DNA from: Spirosoma oryzae
GTDB taxonomy: Bacteria; Bacteroidota; Bacteroidia; Cytophagales; Spirosomataceae
Reading direction: 5' to 3'
Assembly: GCF_003002825.1 (NCBI RefSeq)
Contig: NZ_PVTE01000029.1
Location: 1-64,000 of the forward strand
Length of the DNA stretch: 64,000 nt
Shown here: in pieces, positions 45,304 to 54,223 of the stretch
Numbering within the stretch: position 1 is the stretch's first letter
How the letters are laid out: every line of letters starts with the position of its first letter
Program-made: the position numbers and the translations under genes
The notes under the pieces: generated by a model
The model's database searches: none
What the model was told of the DNA's origin: nothing
Seen by the model: only the letters and a program-made list of their open reading frames with translations

Positions 45304-45428
45304 GGTAGTCTTAACGAGTACCACGCTTTATCAATTATAAGTCGTCACAGATTCAAAACATCGGTGTCCTGAACAGCATTTTCGTACTAAAGGAAATAAA
45401 ACGCAACATCGGCTACCACATACAGTAG
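45304..45428 (+). pseudogene. Copy 3 of the lrp 3' end, decayed
   Basis: Aligns to 31137-31262 with about 22 mismatches and one single-base deletion (after TACCACG), which breaks the frame, and ends at a TAG (45426-45428). It begins 5 bases after the CHAT stop. The dyad's right arm is absent; the match ends at the stop with a G-run. It marks the right edge of block 3. Confidence 0.85.
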
Positions 45429-45490
45429 TGGGGGGGGACTAGCCAATAAGCAAGTGTTTTGCGTCTCAATCGACAACATATAACTGACCG

Positions 45491-45814
45491 ATGGCATCTG
45501 ATCAAAATTTCGTAAACTTCGTCCTTGATCAAATCAAAAATGTAGGCGTAGTGACTGCTAAAAAAATGTTTGGTGAATACGGTATTTATGTTGACGAGAA
45601 ATTAGTTGGGCTGATATGTGACAATAAATTATTCATCAAGCCAACCAATGCGGGCCGAGAGTTTATAGAGAATGTTTTAGAAGCACCAGCATACGAAGGC
45701 GCAAAACCAAGCTTTTTAATAGAAGATAAAATTGAAGATAGCGAATGGCTAAGTGAATTAGTCAGAATATCAGTAAAAGAACTGCCAACACCTAAACCAA
45801 AAAAGAAGAAGTAA
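45491..45814 (+). CDS. TfoX/Sxy N-terminal domain protein
   Basis: 107 residues, one TfoX_N domain: VVTAKKMFGEYGIYVDEKLV, GLICDNKLFIKPTNAGREFI, and a final FLIEDKIEDSEWLSELVRI, with a Lys-rich tail. In gamma-proteobacteria Sxy/TfoX turns on competence genes, but small stand-alone N-terminal domains are widespread and their role is unknown. AT-rich. It follows lrp copy 3 by 62 bases and may belong to the same accessory zone. Confidence 0.85.
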   Translation: MASDQNFVNFVLDQIKNVGVVTAKKMFGEYGIYVDEKLVGLICDNKLFIKPTNAGREFIENVLEAPAYEGAKPSFLIEDKIEDSEWLSELVRISVKELPTPKPKKKK

Positions 45815-46180
45815 AACACGACCAGCGTGAGCAAGTTTTTTACGGTGTAGTTTGTGCGTCGGTCGACACGAGACACTTGAGTTGTGGGTGGGTTTTACAA
45901 CATAGAAAGCTGGTACATCAGGCTCAGCGCTCATTGATGGTCGGAAAGTGCGTTCGTTGGCGGCTTGTCGGGTGGCAGGATAATTGACAACAGGTCAGGC
46001 GGTGCAGTTCAACCGGCAGTGGGGTGTAAAGTTGTGATGTACGTTCGTTCTGGTTAACTTATAGTCACGCCATCAACTCCTAGGGCGGTGTATGGTTAAA
46101 ATGCCGTGCTCGTTTGTCAGCGTGTATGCGACAGCTTGTATGCCCCGTGGCACTTGTGTAGAGATCATTATCAACAGTGA
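45815..46180. other. 366-base gap with no recognised feature
   Basis: No open gene, hairpin or repeat stands out on either strand. A promoter for the alpha/beta hydrolase must lie at its right end. It may be eroded sequence from the accessory zone. Confidence 0.4.
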
Positions 46181-46819
46181 ATGAAGCGTATCTATATATT
46201 CAGCGGACTTGGAGCCGATGAGCGAGTTTTTCAGTACTTAGATTTTTCTGGCTTTACCGTGACGTTTATTCGCTGGCTACAGCCTCTGCAAAACGAAACA
46301 ATAGAGGAGTATGCTAAGCGACTAACGCAGCAGATTACGACAGTACGACCTATTTTAATTGGGCTTTCGTTTGGGGGTATCGTGGCTACGGAAGTAGCCA
46401 AGCTAATTGACACTGAAAAAATTATTCTTGTCGCGTCAGCTAAGACACGACAAGAGATTCCTTTCTACTACCGTCTTGCAGGTCGATTGCGTTTGCATAA
46501 ATTGTTGCCAGTTGATTTATTGAAGCGGCCAAATGCGTTGAGCAATTGGTTTTTTGGGGTCTGCAGCCAATCAGACAAAAAAATGCTGGCTACCATTTTA
46601 CGCGATACTGATGGCCAATTTTTGTGGTGGGCAATTGATAAAATTATTACGTGGAAAAATCAGCTTGTGCATTCAAACTCGATTCATATTCACGGGACGG
46701 CCGACAGGATTTTGCCTATTCGTTATGTGGTTAGTGATCGGCAAGTGGATGGTGGTGGGCATTTTATGACGGTGAATAAAGCCAAAGAGCTCACGGCGGC
46801 AATAAGAAGTCTGCTATAA
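46181..46819 (+). CDS. Alpha/beta hydrolase fold protein
   Basis: 212 residues. Nucleophile elbow GLSFGG (Ser near 73), acid in HGTADRILP (Asp near 171) and a catalytic His in DGGGHFMTV (near 190). The start IYIFSGLGADERVFQYLDFS is the usual oxyanion-hole strand. The substrate is unknown; the small size and lack of signal peptide suggest a cytoplasmic esterase or thioesterase. AT-rich, possibly accessory. No partner gene is close. Confidence 0.85.
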   Translation: MKRIYIFSGLGADERVFQYLDFSGFTVTFIRWLQPLQNETIEEYAKRLTQQITTVRPILIGLSFGGIVATEVAKLIDTEKIILVASAKTRQEIPFYYRLAGRLRLHKLLPVDLLKRPNALSNWFFGVCSQSDKKMLATILRDTDGQFLWWAIDKIITWKNQLVHSNSIHIHGTADRILPIRYVVSDRQVDGGGHFMTVNKAKELTAAIRSLL

Positions 46820-46952
46820 CACACGTCTTATTAATGAGAAGGGGAACCTTCTGTCAGATAGCCAGCAGAAACAGCGTCAAACTTTCCAACTACCTGAGTA
46901 AACTCATTTTGCTTACCTGCCGTTCTTCGGTCGATTCTTACAACCTGTACTA

Positions 46953-48512
46953 ATGACGGCAACACAGTCCGCCCACTCCGTAACGTCCAGTCAACCGATA
47001 CAACCTGCCAACGGTAACCTGAAAACCGGGCTGACGGGGGTGCACTACGAAATCTTCGTGCGCTCCTTTGCCGATACCAATGGTGACGGTATCGGCGACC
47101 TAAACGGCGTAACGGCTAACCTCGATTACTTGCAGGACCTGGGTATTTCGGCCATTTGGCTGATGCCTATTAGCCCGTCGCCGACCTACCATAAATACGA
47201 CGTTACCGACTATTACGGCATCGACCCGGAGTATGGTACGCTGGACGATTTTCGGCGATTGATCGCGGAAGCGCACCGGCGCAGTATCGACGTGATTATC
47301 GATCTGGTGCTGCACCACACAAGTACCAAACATCCGTGGTTTGTGGAAGCGTCGAAGGGCCCGAACAATTCATACCGAAACTATTATCACTGGCTGACGC
47401 CCGACGAGATTCGTCGGCGAAAACTCAACACGCGCGACATCACCGCCGATTCCGGGGAGCGTAATCCGTGGCATGCGGTGCCGGGCGCGCGGTATTCTGA
47501 GAAGTATTACGGCATGTTCTGGAGTGGGATGCCCGATCTGAATTTCGACTACCCGCCCGTCCGGGAAGCGATGTTTACACTTGCCCGGTACTGGCTCAAC
47601 GACGTGGGCGTCGACGGGTTTCGGCTCGACGCGGCCCGGCATCTCTACCGCGAGTTCGACGAGCCGAAGAATCATCAGTTCTGGTATGAGTTTGGGCAGG
47701 TAGTCGAAGCCGCCAAACCGGGTGCGTACACGGTCGGCGAAGTCTGGACCCGACCCGAGCGTATCGCACCTTATTTCCGGGGGCTGCGCGCCAACTTCAA
47801 CTTCGACTTGGCCGAAACCATCGAGTCGGTTGTACGCCGGGAGTACGATTGCGACGATCTGGTGGAGTTTGTGACGTACGTGCAGGGGGCTTTTGCCGAC
47901 GTAAATCCGCAGTTCATCGACGGAATTATCCTGTCGAATCACGATCAGAACCGCATCGGCAGTATGGTGAAAGGCAACCAGAAGCACCTAACCACCGCTG
48001 CCAATCTGCTGTTGACGCTGCCGGGGAATCCATACCTGTATTACGGCGAGGAAATTGGAATGCTCGGTATGAAGCCCGACGAAAGCATCCGGGAGCCGTT
48101 TCTTTGGGCCAACCGCGCGCAGGACAAGCAGCGAACGTCGTGGCGACGGGGTCGTTACTCAACCAGTCAGACCATTCGCCCCTTATCGGAGCAGCGCGAC
48201 GACCCGAACTCGCTGTTTAGCCACTACCGGCGCGTGATTCACTTCCGCAACAGCCATCCGGTGTTGAACGACAACCTGAGCCGTATCGGCGAAACGGGTA
48301 TCCGGCAGCGGGGTACACTGGCTTTTACCCGACAATCGGCCGATGGGCAGCGTGTGCTGATCGTGCATAACCTGTCGCGGAAGGCCATCGACGTGGTGCT
48401 GTCGCCCAACGAAGGCTGGTGCAAGCAACTGGTCTGGTCATCGGTAAACGGAACTTTGTTTCAAGATGGCGTGGTGACCCTGCCAGCCTATTGCTTTTCA
48501 GTTCTGGCGTAG
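46953..48512 (+). CDS. GH13 alpha-amylase/alpha-glucosidase family enzyme
   Basis: 519 residues, no signal peptide, so probably cytoplasmic. Clear GH13 conserved regions: DLVLHHTS (region I), GFRLDAARH with nucleophile Asp226, GEVWT with acid/base Glu263 and SNHDQNR with Asp331. Domain B is small (about 130-190) and a C-terminal beta domain follows (about 420-519). Members with this pattern include oligo-1,6-glucosidases and trehalose synthase-like enzymes; exact substrate not decided. It converges with porX over a shared terminator. Confidence 0.93.
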   Translation: MTATQSAHSVTSSQPIQPANGNLKTGLTGVHYEIFVRSFADTNGDGIGDLNGVTANLDYLQDLGISAIWLMPISPSPTYHKYDVTDYYGIDPEYGTLDDFRRLIAEAHRRSIDVIIDLVLHHTSTKHPWFVEASKGPNNSYRNYYHWLTPDEIRRRKLNTRDITADSGERNPWHAVPGARYSEKYYGMFWSGMPDLNFDYPPVREAMFTLARYWLNDVGVDGFRLDAARHLYREFDEPKNHQFWYEFGQVVEAAKPGAYTVGEVWTRPERIAPYFRGLRANFNFDLAETIESVVRREYDCDDLVEFVTYVQGAFADVNPQFIDGIILSNHDQNRIGSMVKGNQKHLTTAANLLLTLPGNPYLYYGEEIGMLGMKPDESIREPFLWANRAQDKQRTSWRRGRYSTSQTIRPLSEQRDDPNSLFSHYRRVIHFRNSHPVLNDNLSRIGETGIRQRGTLAFTRQSADGQRVLIVHNLSRKAIDVVLSPNEGWCKQLVWSSVNGTLFQDGVVTLPAYCFSVLA

Positions 48513-48532
48513 GTATAATCCTTACAAAACGC

Positions 48533-48563
48533 ACGGCCCGGCTCTTTGTCAGAGTCGGGCCGT
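48533..48563. terminator. Bidirectional terminator between amylase and porX
   Basis: Arms 48533-48545 and 48551-48563 (ACGGCCCGGCTCT) pair over 13 bp with one G-T change, 20 bases after each stop. Confidence 0.8.
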
Positions 48564-48582
48564 ATCGTTAGCTACCAAAGTC

Positions 48583-50148
48583 TCACCGGGCTTTCAGGTA
48601 AGCAAACGGAATAATCACCTCTTCCAGCGATACGCCCCCGTGCTGGAACGTATTGCGGTAGTGATTCACGTAGTAGTTGTAATTGTTCGGATATGCGAAG
48701 AAATAATCTTCCAGCGTAAAGACATAGGCCGTCGAGACGTGCGGCTTGGGCAGAAACAACCGCTCGGGTTTACGGCCGACGAACAGGTGATTATCGTCGA
48801 AGCCCAGGTTTTTGCCCTGTTTGTAGCGCAGGTTGGTGTTCGTTTCGCGGTAGCCGACAATCTTGGCAGGCTTCTGCACTCGGATCATACCGTGGTCGGT
48901 CGTTACGATAAGCCGTCCACCTTTAGCCGCGACCTTCTGCACGAATTCAAGCAGGGGCGAGTGCAGGAACCACGACCGCATGATCGAGCGGTACGCCGAC
49001 TCATCGGGGGCCAGCTCCTTAATCATCGCCATGTCGGTACGGGCGTGGGAAAGCATATCCACAAAGTTGAAGACGACCACATTGAGCTGGTTTTGCAGCA
49101 GATTGTTGAAATTGTCGACCAGACTCTTGCCCTGATTGACGTTCAGAATCTTGTGGTACGACATCTTCACGTTCAAACGGCTCTGCTCCAGCTGACGACG
49201 TAGAAACTCGTCTTCGTGGTTGTTCAGCCCTTCGTCTTCGTTGTCGTCATTGACCCACAGGTCGGGGTGCTTGCGCTCCATCTCGCTCGGCATCATCCCC
49301 GAGAAAATGGCGTTCCGGGCAAAGCCGGTTGTCGTGGGCAGAATCGAGTAGTAAGGCGTTTCTTCTTCCACCGTAAAGTACTCGGCCAGCAGCGGCTCGA
49401 TCACTTTCCACTGGTCGTAACGCAGGTTATCGATCAGCAGAAAAAACAGCGGAGGCTGGTTGCTGCCCGCTTCGAGTAGCGGAAACACCTTTTTTCGCAT
49501 CAACTGATGCGACATGATTGGGTGGGGTGCTTTGGGATCGTTGAGCCAGTCTTCGTAATTGTCCATGAGGAACTTACAGAAGGTCGCGTTAGCTTCGCTC
49601 TTCTGCATGTTCATCACTTCCAGCATACTCTTGTCCTGCGAACTGTCGAGTTCCAACTCCCAGTAAATGAGCTTTTTGTAAACGTCCGCCCATTCGTTGA
49701 AATCCATACGGTCGTTGTACTGCATGGATATATTGCGGAAGTCCTGCTGATACCCGATGTTGGTGCGTTCGGTAACCAGGCGCTTGTTATCGAGAATTTT
49801 TTTGACCGACAGCAGGATTTGGTTCGGGTTGAGCGGCTTGATGAGGTAATCGGCGATTTTGGAGCCGATCGCTTCTTCCATGATATGCTCTTCTTCGCTC
49901 TTCGTAATCATCACGACGGGCAGATTCGGGCGCATCTGCTTGATCTGACCGAGCGTTTCCAGCCCCGTCATACCCGGCATCATTTCATCGAGAAAAACGA
50001 CGTCATAGTTGGTTTGTTCGACCTGATCGATCGCATCGGCTCCGCTGTTGACGGGCGTTACGTCGTACCCTTTGTTCTTCAAAAACAGGATGTGGGGCTT
50101 GAGCAGATCAATCTCGTCGTCGGCCCAAAGTATCGAATAGTTTTGCAT
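48583..50148 (-). CDS. porX: PorX-type response regulator with PglZ domain (T9SS control)
   Basis: 521 residues from the ATG at 50148 (MQNYSILWADDE); the frame is open to 50313 but the receiver begins here. Receiver domain 1-120 with Asp10/Asp11, phospho-acceptor Asp54 in VVFLDEMMPG and Lys104 in YLIKPL. A helical link follows, then a PglZ/alkaline-phosphatase-like domain (about 270-521; FFLLIDNLRYDQWKVI, VVFNFVDMLSHARTDM, RLIVTTDHGMIRVQ). In known members PorX works with the kinase PorY and the sigma factor SigP to control T9SS genes. No porY is seen next door. A T9SS-tailed protein starts this window. Confidence 0.93.
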   Translation of the reverse strand: MQNYSILWADDEIDLLKPHILFLKNKGYDVTPVNSGADAIDQVEQTNYDVVFLDEMMPGMTGLETLGQIKQMRPNLPVVMITKSEEEHIMEEAIGSKIADYLIKPLNPNQILLSVKKILDNKRLVTERTNIGYQQDFRNISMQYNDRMDFNEWADVYKKLIYWELELDSSQDKSMLEVMNMQKSEANATFCKFLMDNYEDWLNDPKAPHPIMSHQLMRKKVFPLLEAGSNQPPLFFLLIDNLRYDQWKVIEPLLAEYFTVEEETPYYSILPTTTGFARNAIFSGMMPSEMERKHPDLWVNDDNEDEGLNNHEDEFLRRQLEQSRLNVKMSYHKILNVNQGKSLVDNFNNLLQNQLNVVVFNFVDMLSHARTDMAMIKELAPDESAYRSIMRSWFLHSPLLEFVQKVAAKGGRLIVTTDHGMIRVQKPAKIVGYRETNTNLRYKQGKNLGFDDNHLFVGRKPERLFLPKPHVSTAYVFTLEDYFFAYPNNYNYYVNHYRNTFQHGGVSLEEVIIPFAYLKAR

Positions 50149-50266
50149 AAAATCCGTGGTTAAGTAGGCTAGTTTACGAATAAATGAAGCCCGAACTGGT
50201 TTAACTCCAAACGTCTGCTTCTGTTCGGCGGGTTCAGAATTAAGGTTTTTTAACAGCAGATCAACA

Positions 50267-50332
50267 CCCCCCGTCCCCCTGAAGGGGGAGACATTAAGTT
50301 CGGATTTTCTCACCCGTCAGGGGGACGGGGGG
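50267..50332. repeat. Inverted repeat upstream of porX
   Basis: Arms 50267-50282 (CCCCCCGTCCCCCTGA) and 50317-50332 are exact complements. The same CCCCCTGA.GGGGG theme occurs at 649-722. The rest of the 310-base gap between porX and the LysM gene shows only a TACTTTTAC near 50413 that may be part of the LysM gene's promoter. Confidence 0.6.
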
Positions 50333-50459
50333 GAATGCTTACATTGCCAGCAGTACAGACAGAAAAGCGGTACAAAGACGTTTATTAGCGGAACGAACCG
50401 TAAATTTTACCGTACTTTTACAACGGTCTTTTGCTCCCCGGAGGCTCTATATAACACCT

Positions 50460-51539
50460 ATGAAGCAGTTCCTATTGAGTTTGTTTGGTTTGCTTGCCCT
50501 GAGTGCTACTGCGTATGCCCGGCCGGTACCTTTTGATTCGGTTGGCGTGGAAAAGAAAGACGGCAAACGATTCATTCTTCACCGGGTTGATCAGGGGCAG
50601 ACGCTCTTTTCCATCGCCCGGCGCTACAAGCGATCGGTCAGTGCGATCAAAGCTGCCAACCCGGATCTGGGCGACGGTGTCCGGTCCGATCAGGTTATCC
50701 GTATCCCGATTCCGGCCAACGCGCTGACACCCAAGCAGGCAGTAGCCATCGATAAGGCAATCATCAAAGAAGACCGTACCGTAAAGGCAGCTGCGAAAGC
50801 CGCCGATCCGGCCCGGACGGGGATTCACGTCGTTGAAAAAGGACAAACCTTATATAGCCTGGCGACGCGCTACGGTGTCTCGCAGGATCAGCTTCGGCAG
50901 TGGAATAACCTTCCCTCGAATAACGTGCTGATCGGACAGGCGCTGATCGTAACGGAAAAGGCGCATCAGGAACGGGTGCCCGGTCCGTCGGTAGCGGCTA
51001 ATACGCCCCGCCCCGAACCGACGAAGACCGAAACGCGGAATGCCGAAACAAAGCCGAAGAGCCAACCGTCGAAACCCGACATAGCCAGGGCCGAACCAAC
51101 GCGCCCGGAGCCAGTCAAGACGGAGCCGCGTTCTGCTGAACCGAAGCCCGCTGCTACTGAACCTGCATCAACGCGCCCGACGGAGTCCCGTCCGGTATCG
51201 ACCGTGCCGATTGCGGAGGTTGAATTACCACATCCCGGCAACGACGCTCCCATGCCAACGCGGGGTCGTCGTTTATCGACCACGGGTGTCGCCGAAATGA
51301 TCGAAGGACCCGACGGATCGGGCAAATACCTGGCTCTGCACCGTACGGCTCCCATCGGTACGCTGGTGCAGGTGCGCAACGCGTTCAACAGCCAGAGTAT
51401 CTGGGTAAAAGTGATTGGCCGACTGCCCGATACGGGGGTCAACGACAAAATTCTGATTAAGCTGTCGAGTCAGGCATTTGCGAAACTTTCCCCCGACGAC
51501 CGGCGTTTCCGAGCCGAAGTCAGTTACATCGCGCCGTAG
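50460..51539 (+). CDS. LysM protein with C-terminal RlpA-like domain
   Basis: 359 residues, signal peptide 1-20 (FGLLALSATAYA). Two LysM peptidoglycan-binding domains: about 42-85 (HRVDQGQTLFSIARRYKRSV) and about 122-166 (HVVEKGQTLYSLATRYGVSQ). A long Pro/Glu/Thr/Lys-rich linker (about 175-270) leads to a degenerate double-psi beta-barrel like that of RlpA (about 285-359; ALHRTAPIGTLVQVRNAFNS, VKVIGRLPDTGVND). It should sit at the cell wall, perhaps at division sites. The enzyme residues of RlpA are not clearly kept. Confidence 0.85.
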   Translation: MKQFLLSLFGLLALSATAYARPVPFDSVGVEKKDGKRFILHRVDQGQTLFSIARRYKRSVSAIKAANPDLGDGVRSDQVIRIPIPANALTPKQAVAIDKAIIKEDRTVKAAAKAADPARTGIHVVEKGQTLYSLATRYGVSQDQLRQWNNLPSNNVLIGQALIVTEKAHQERVPGPSVAANTPRPEPTKTETRNAETKPKSQPSKPDIARAEPTRPEPVKTEPRSAEPKPAATEPASTRPTESRPVSTVPIAEVELPHPGNDAPMPTRGRRLSTTGVAEMIEGPDGSGKYLALHRTAPIGTLVQVRNAFNSQSIWVKVIGRLPDTGVNDKILIKLSSQAFAKLSPDDRRFRAEVSYIAP

Positions 51540-51616
51540 TGCCAAAGGCGCAGGTTACAGTATTCGGTTGTCAGTACACCGTATACTGTAAACCGAATAC
51601 CGGCTAACTATAACGT

Positions 51617-51829
51617 ATGGAAACCAAGGAAGAACGCTTTGCCCGACGGCATCAGGAACGGGATAAGAAAATGAGAGCCACGCCCGGCTATATGACGTTC
51701 AACGTCATGTTCACGCTGGCGTATCCCTTCATCGCGGTTTTCACGTTTGTCATGTCGACCCTGCTGGCTGTTTTTTCGGGCATATCGAAAGCAATGGCGT
51801 GGGTCGTTAGCGGAGGGCGGTCGCGTTGA
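51617..51829 (+). CDS. Small membrane protein of unknown function
   Basis: 70 residues: a charged start (METKEERFARRHQERDKKMR) and one or two hydrophobic segments (about 28-46 and 45-63; FNVMFTLAYPFIAVFTFVMS). Its TGA overlaps the TTG start of the next gene (TTGA at 51826-51829), which ties the two together in translation. No family recognised. Confidence 0.7.
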   Translation: METKEERFARRHQERDKKMRATPGYMTFNVMFTLAYPFIAVFTFVMSTLLAVFSGISKAMAWVVSGGRSR

Positions 51830-52617
51830 TTCGGGCGGAAGTCGCGGACCTGCTCAACCGCAAAGCCGATCAGTACAACCGATCACCGTTTATCGAGCGT
51901 GACCCGGTTTCCATCCCCCATCTATTCACGGCCCGGCAGGACATCGAGATCATGGGCTTCTGGTCGGCGGTACTGGCCTGGGGGCAGCGACCGGTTATTC
52001 TGCGCAAAGCCGCTGAGTTGATTGATCTGATGGATGGCGCACCTTATGAATTTATTCGCTCGCATCAGGAGATCGATCTAAAACGGTTTCTGGCGTTCAA
52101 GCACCGCACCTTCAACGCGACTGACGCCTTATACTTCATTCACTTTTTTCGGGAGTACTACCAGCAACACGCGTCGCTGGAAGACGCCTTCGTCGACGGA
52201 GTTAACCCAGGCGCGGCCGACGTTGGCCCTGCGCTGATGGCGTTCCACGACCGGTTCTGCGCCGAAAGTGAGTATTTCCCCGCCCGTACCCGCAAGCACA
52301 TTGCTACCCCGGCCCGTAACTCGTCGTGCAAACGATTGCTGATGTTTCTGCGCTGGATGGTTCGGCAGGACGATCGTGGGGTTGATTTCGGTTTGTGGGC
52401 CCGGCTCAAACCCAGTCAGCTCGTCATTCCCATCGACGTTCACGTCAACCGGGTGGCGCATCGGCTTGGTCTGCTCGAAAGCCGCGACGAGAAACCTGCC
52501 CCGCCCGACTGGAAAACCGCCCTGCGATTGACCGATACCCTACGCGAACTCGATCCGGCCGATCCGGTGCGGTATGACTTCGCGCTCTTCGGCTTAGGCG
52601 TCGAAGGTGAACTGTAG
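51826..52617 (+). CDS. TIGR02757 family protein
   Basis: 263 residues from a TTG start that overlaps the stop of the small membrane-protein gene. Helical throughout, with the family stretches ARQDIEIMGFWSAVLAWGQR, KRFLAFKHRTFNATDALYFI, ARNSSCKRLLMFLRWMVRQD and LVIPIDVHVNRVAHRLGLL. It is related in fold to HhH-type base-excision glycosylases as far as I recall, but its reaction is unknown. Widespread in Bacteroidota. An internal ATG near 51952 is less likely since the N-terminus is conserved in length. Confidence 0.85.
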   Translation: MIRAEVADLLNRKADQYNRSPFIERDPVSIPHLFTARQDIEIMGFWSAVLAWGQRPVILRKAAELIDLMDGAPYEFIRSHQEIDLKRFLAFKHRTFNATDALYFIHFFREYYQQHASLEDAFVDGVNPGAADVGPALMAFHDRFCAESEYFPARTRKHIATPARNSSCKRLLMFLRWMVRQDDRGVDFGLWARLKPSQLVIPIDVHVNRVAHRLGLLESRDEKPAPPDWKTALRLTDTLRELDPADPVRYDFALFGLGVEGEL

Positions 52618-52696
52618 GAGCAATCGATCGGGCTTTATCAAACAAAAGCAGTTCGGAATGGCTTATTTTCGCGTATCACTACCCGAAAATAGCCGT

Positions 52697-53683
52697 ATGG
52701 CCTACACAATCACGTCAGAACCGTTTGGTGTGCTACCCGATCAGCACGATCCCATTCTCGAATATACTATCACCGACACGGAAACGGGCGAATACATGAC
52801 TATCGTACCGGGCTATGGCGGTATCGTTCGGCGGCTGGCGCTGCGTAAGAACGAGAAACTGATTCCTATCCTTTACGCGCCGATCTCGCTCGAAGGCATG
52901 ATTGCCGATGAGTCGTACGCTAGCGCACTGATGTTTCCCTATCCGAGCCGGATCAAGCACGGTACCTACCGTTTCGAAGGCGAAGCATACGCGCTCCGAC
53001 TCAACGAGCTTAATCGCGACAACTCCATTCACGGATTCGTCAACGACAAGCCGTTTGAGGTTACGAATAAAGAAGTTACGTCGACCGAAGCCTGCCTGAC
53101 GATCCGGTATCAGAACAAGGGCGACGTGGTTGGTTATCCCTTCCCATTCGATTTTACCGTGACGTACTCGCTGCGCAAAACGGCCGGACCAACGGTGATG
53201 CACCTGACGTACGAAGCGCTCAACACGGGGTCGCGTACGTGTCCGGTAGCCTTCGGCTGGCACCCCTATTTTACGTTCAACGGGCAGTCGGTCGATACAC
53301 TGACGATTACGATGGCTGACCGGGCTCCGATCGTGCTGGACCAGAAAACGATGATTCCAACCGGCCGGGAGGAGTTTCGGGAGAAAGGCCCACTACCACT
53401 GGCCAATGTTCAGCTCGACAATGCGTATGAACTGAAGCCGAACGAGGAGGGGTTTGTCGAAACAAGCCTGCGCTCGGACGCTGCGGATGCGAGTATCGTC
53501 GTTCGGCAGCAAACGGGTCCGGGGAAACTCAACTACCTGGTTTGCTACACACCACCCCGTCGGGAGAGCGTAGCGATCGAGGCACTGACGGCTAACGTCG
53601 ATGCCTTCAACAATGGTGAGGGACTGGTTGCGCTGGCTCCGGGCCACACATTCTGCGGAGACATCAGCGTTCGCCTTGATTAA
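52697..53683 (+). CDS. Aldose 1-epimerase family protein
   Basis: 328 residues from the ATG at 52697 (MAYTITSEPFG); ATG 52658 is an alternative giving 13 more residues. Galactose-mutarotase-like beta-sandwich: YGGIVRRLALR, SALMFPYPSRIKHGTYRFEG, RDNSIHGFVND (the His of the active site), AFGWHPYFTF (second His) and AIEALTANVDAFNNGEGLVAL. Glu of the C-terminal part fits the base. Such enzymes interconvert alpha and beta sugars; the exact sugar is unknown. Stands alone. Confidence 0.88.
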   Translation: MAYTITSEPFGVLPDQHDPILEYTITDTETGEYMTIVPGYGGIVRRLALRKNEKLIPILYAPISLEGMIADESYASALMFPYPSRIKHGTYRFEGEAYALRLNELNRDNSIHGFVNDKPFEVTNKEVTSTEACLTIRYQNKGDVVGYPFPFDFTVTYSLRKTAGPTVMHLTYEALNTGSRTCPVAFGWHPYFTFNGQSVDTLTITMADRAPIVLDQKTMIPTGREEFREKGPLPLANVQLDNAYELKPNEEGFVETSLRSDAADASIVVRQQTGPGKLNYLVCYTPPRRESVAIEALTANVDAFNNGEGLVALAPGHTFCGDISVRLD

Positions 53684-53725
53684 GCAGATGGTATAGCAAC
53701 TAGCAGAACGGTATCTACGTATGTC

Positions 53726-53808
53726 GTCGTCCCGAGCCTGCGAGGGATCTTTTGAGGCAGGCGGTTTTTGCTGCTATTCTAAGAGACCCCTCGCAGGCTC
53801 GGAACGAC
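53726..53808. repeat. Second copy of the CCCGAGCCTGCGAGGGATCT palindrome
   Basis: Left arm from 53726 (GTCGTCCCGAGCCTGCGAGG) and right arm ending 53808 are imperfect complements. It shares about 25 bases with the perfect repeat at 28180-28257. It stands at the left border of the small accessory islet 53.7-55.2 kb. Confidence 0.75.
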
Positions 53809-53853
53809 AAAACGCTGGGCAAGTTTAATCGGCTTTATCAAATCAAACAGGCC

Positions 53854-54072
53854 ATGAAAGCCGCCGTCCTGGCGCACTACGGATCGCCCGATCAGCTCGT
53901 CATTAAAGATGCTGATGTGGTTAAACCGGAAGAAGGGCAGGTCCTGATTCGGAACCGGGCGTCGTCGGTCAATCCGGCGGATATAGCTGGTTTCTTTTCC
54001 GACTGTACGATGCCCTCGATCGCTATAAAAATCAAATTTGGTAATAAGGTACCGAGCAGGTGCTGGCAATGA
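53854..54072 (+). pseudogene. Truncated zinc-type alcohol dehydrogenase / quinone oxidoreductase
   Basis: 72 residues. The first 45 (MKAAVLAHYGSPDQLVIKDA, VLIRNRASSVNPADI) match the GroES-like N-terminus of MDR-superfamily NAD(P)H:quinone oxidoreductases, which are about 310-330 residues long. After NPADI the sequence leaves the family (FFSDCTMPSIAIKIKFGNKV) and stops. The nucleotide-binding domain is missing, so this is a broken gene, cut at about 53990. Confidence 0.75.
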
Positions 54073-54223
54073 GTAGTTAGCCCAGCGCTCGTTGTTTTAA
54101 CCGCTAGTTTCGGATAGTTATGTACTAATGATAGCTTAGAAATTCTGGTTTTGTATTATGAGGAAACGTCTTGACGGTTAAGTTTTAGTACTTATTTCGA
54201 ACGGTTAATATGAGTAGGAAACT

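Noticed and set aside
51050-51240. Pro/Glu/Thr/Lys-rich stretch in the LysM protein as a separate domain
   Set aside because: Low-complexity linker between LysM and the RlpA-like domain; nothing more can be claimed.
52627-53850. Shared TCGG(G)CTTTATCAAA before the epimerase and the broken oxidoreductase, as a common operator
   Set aside because: Only about 14 bases in two places, with no dyad; could be chance.
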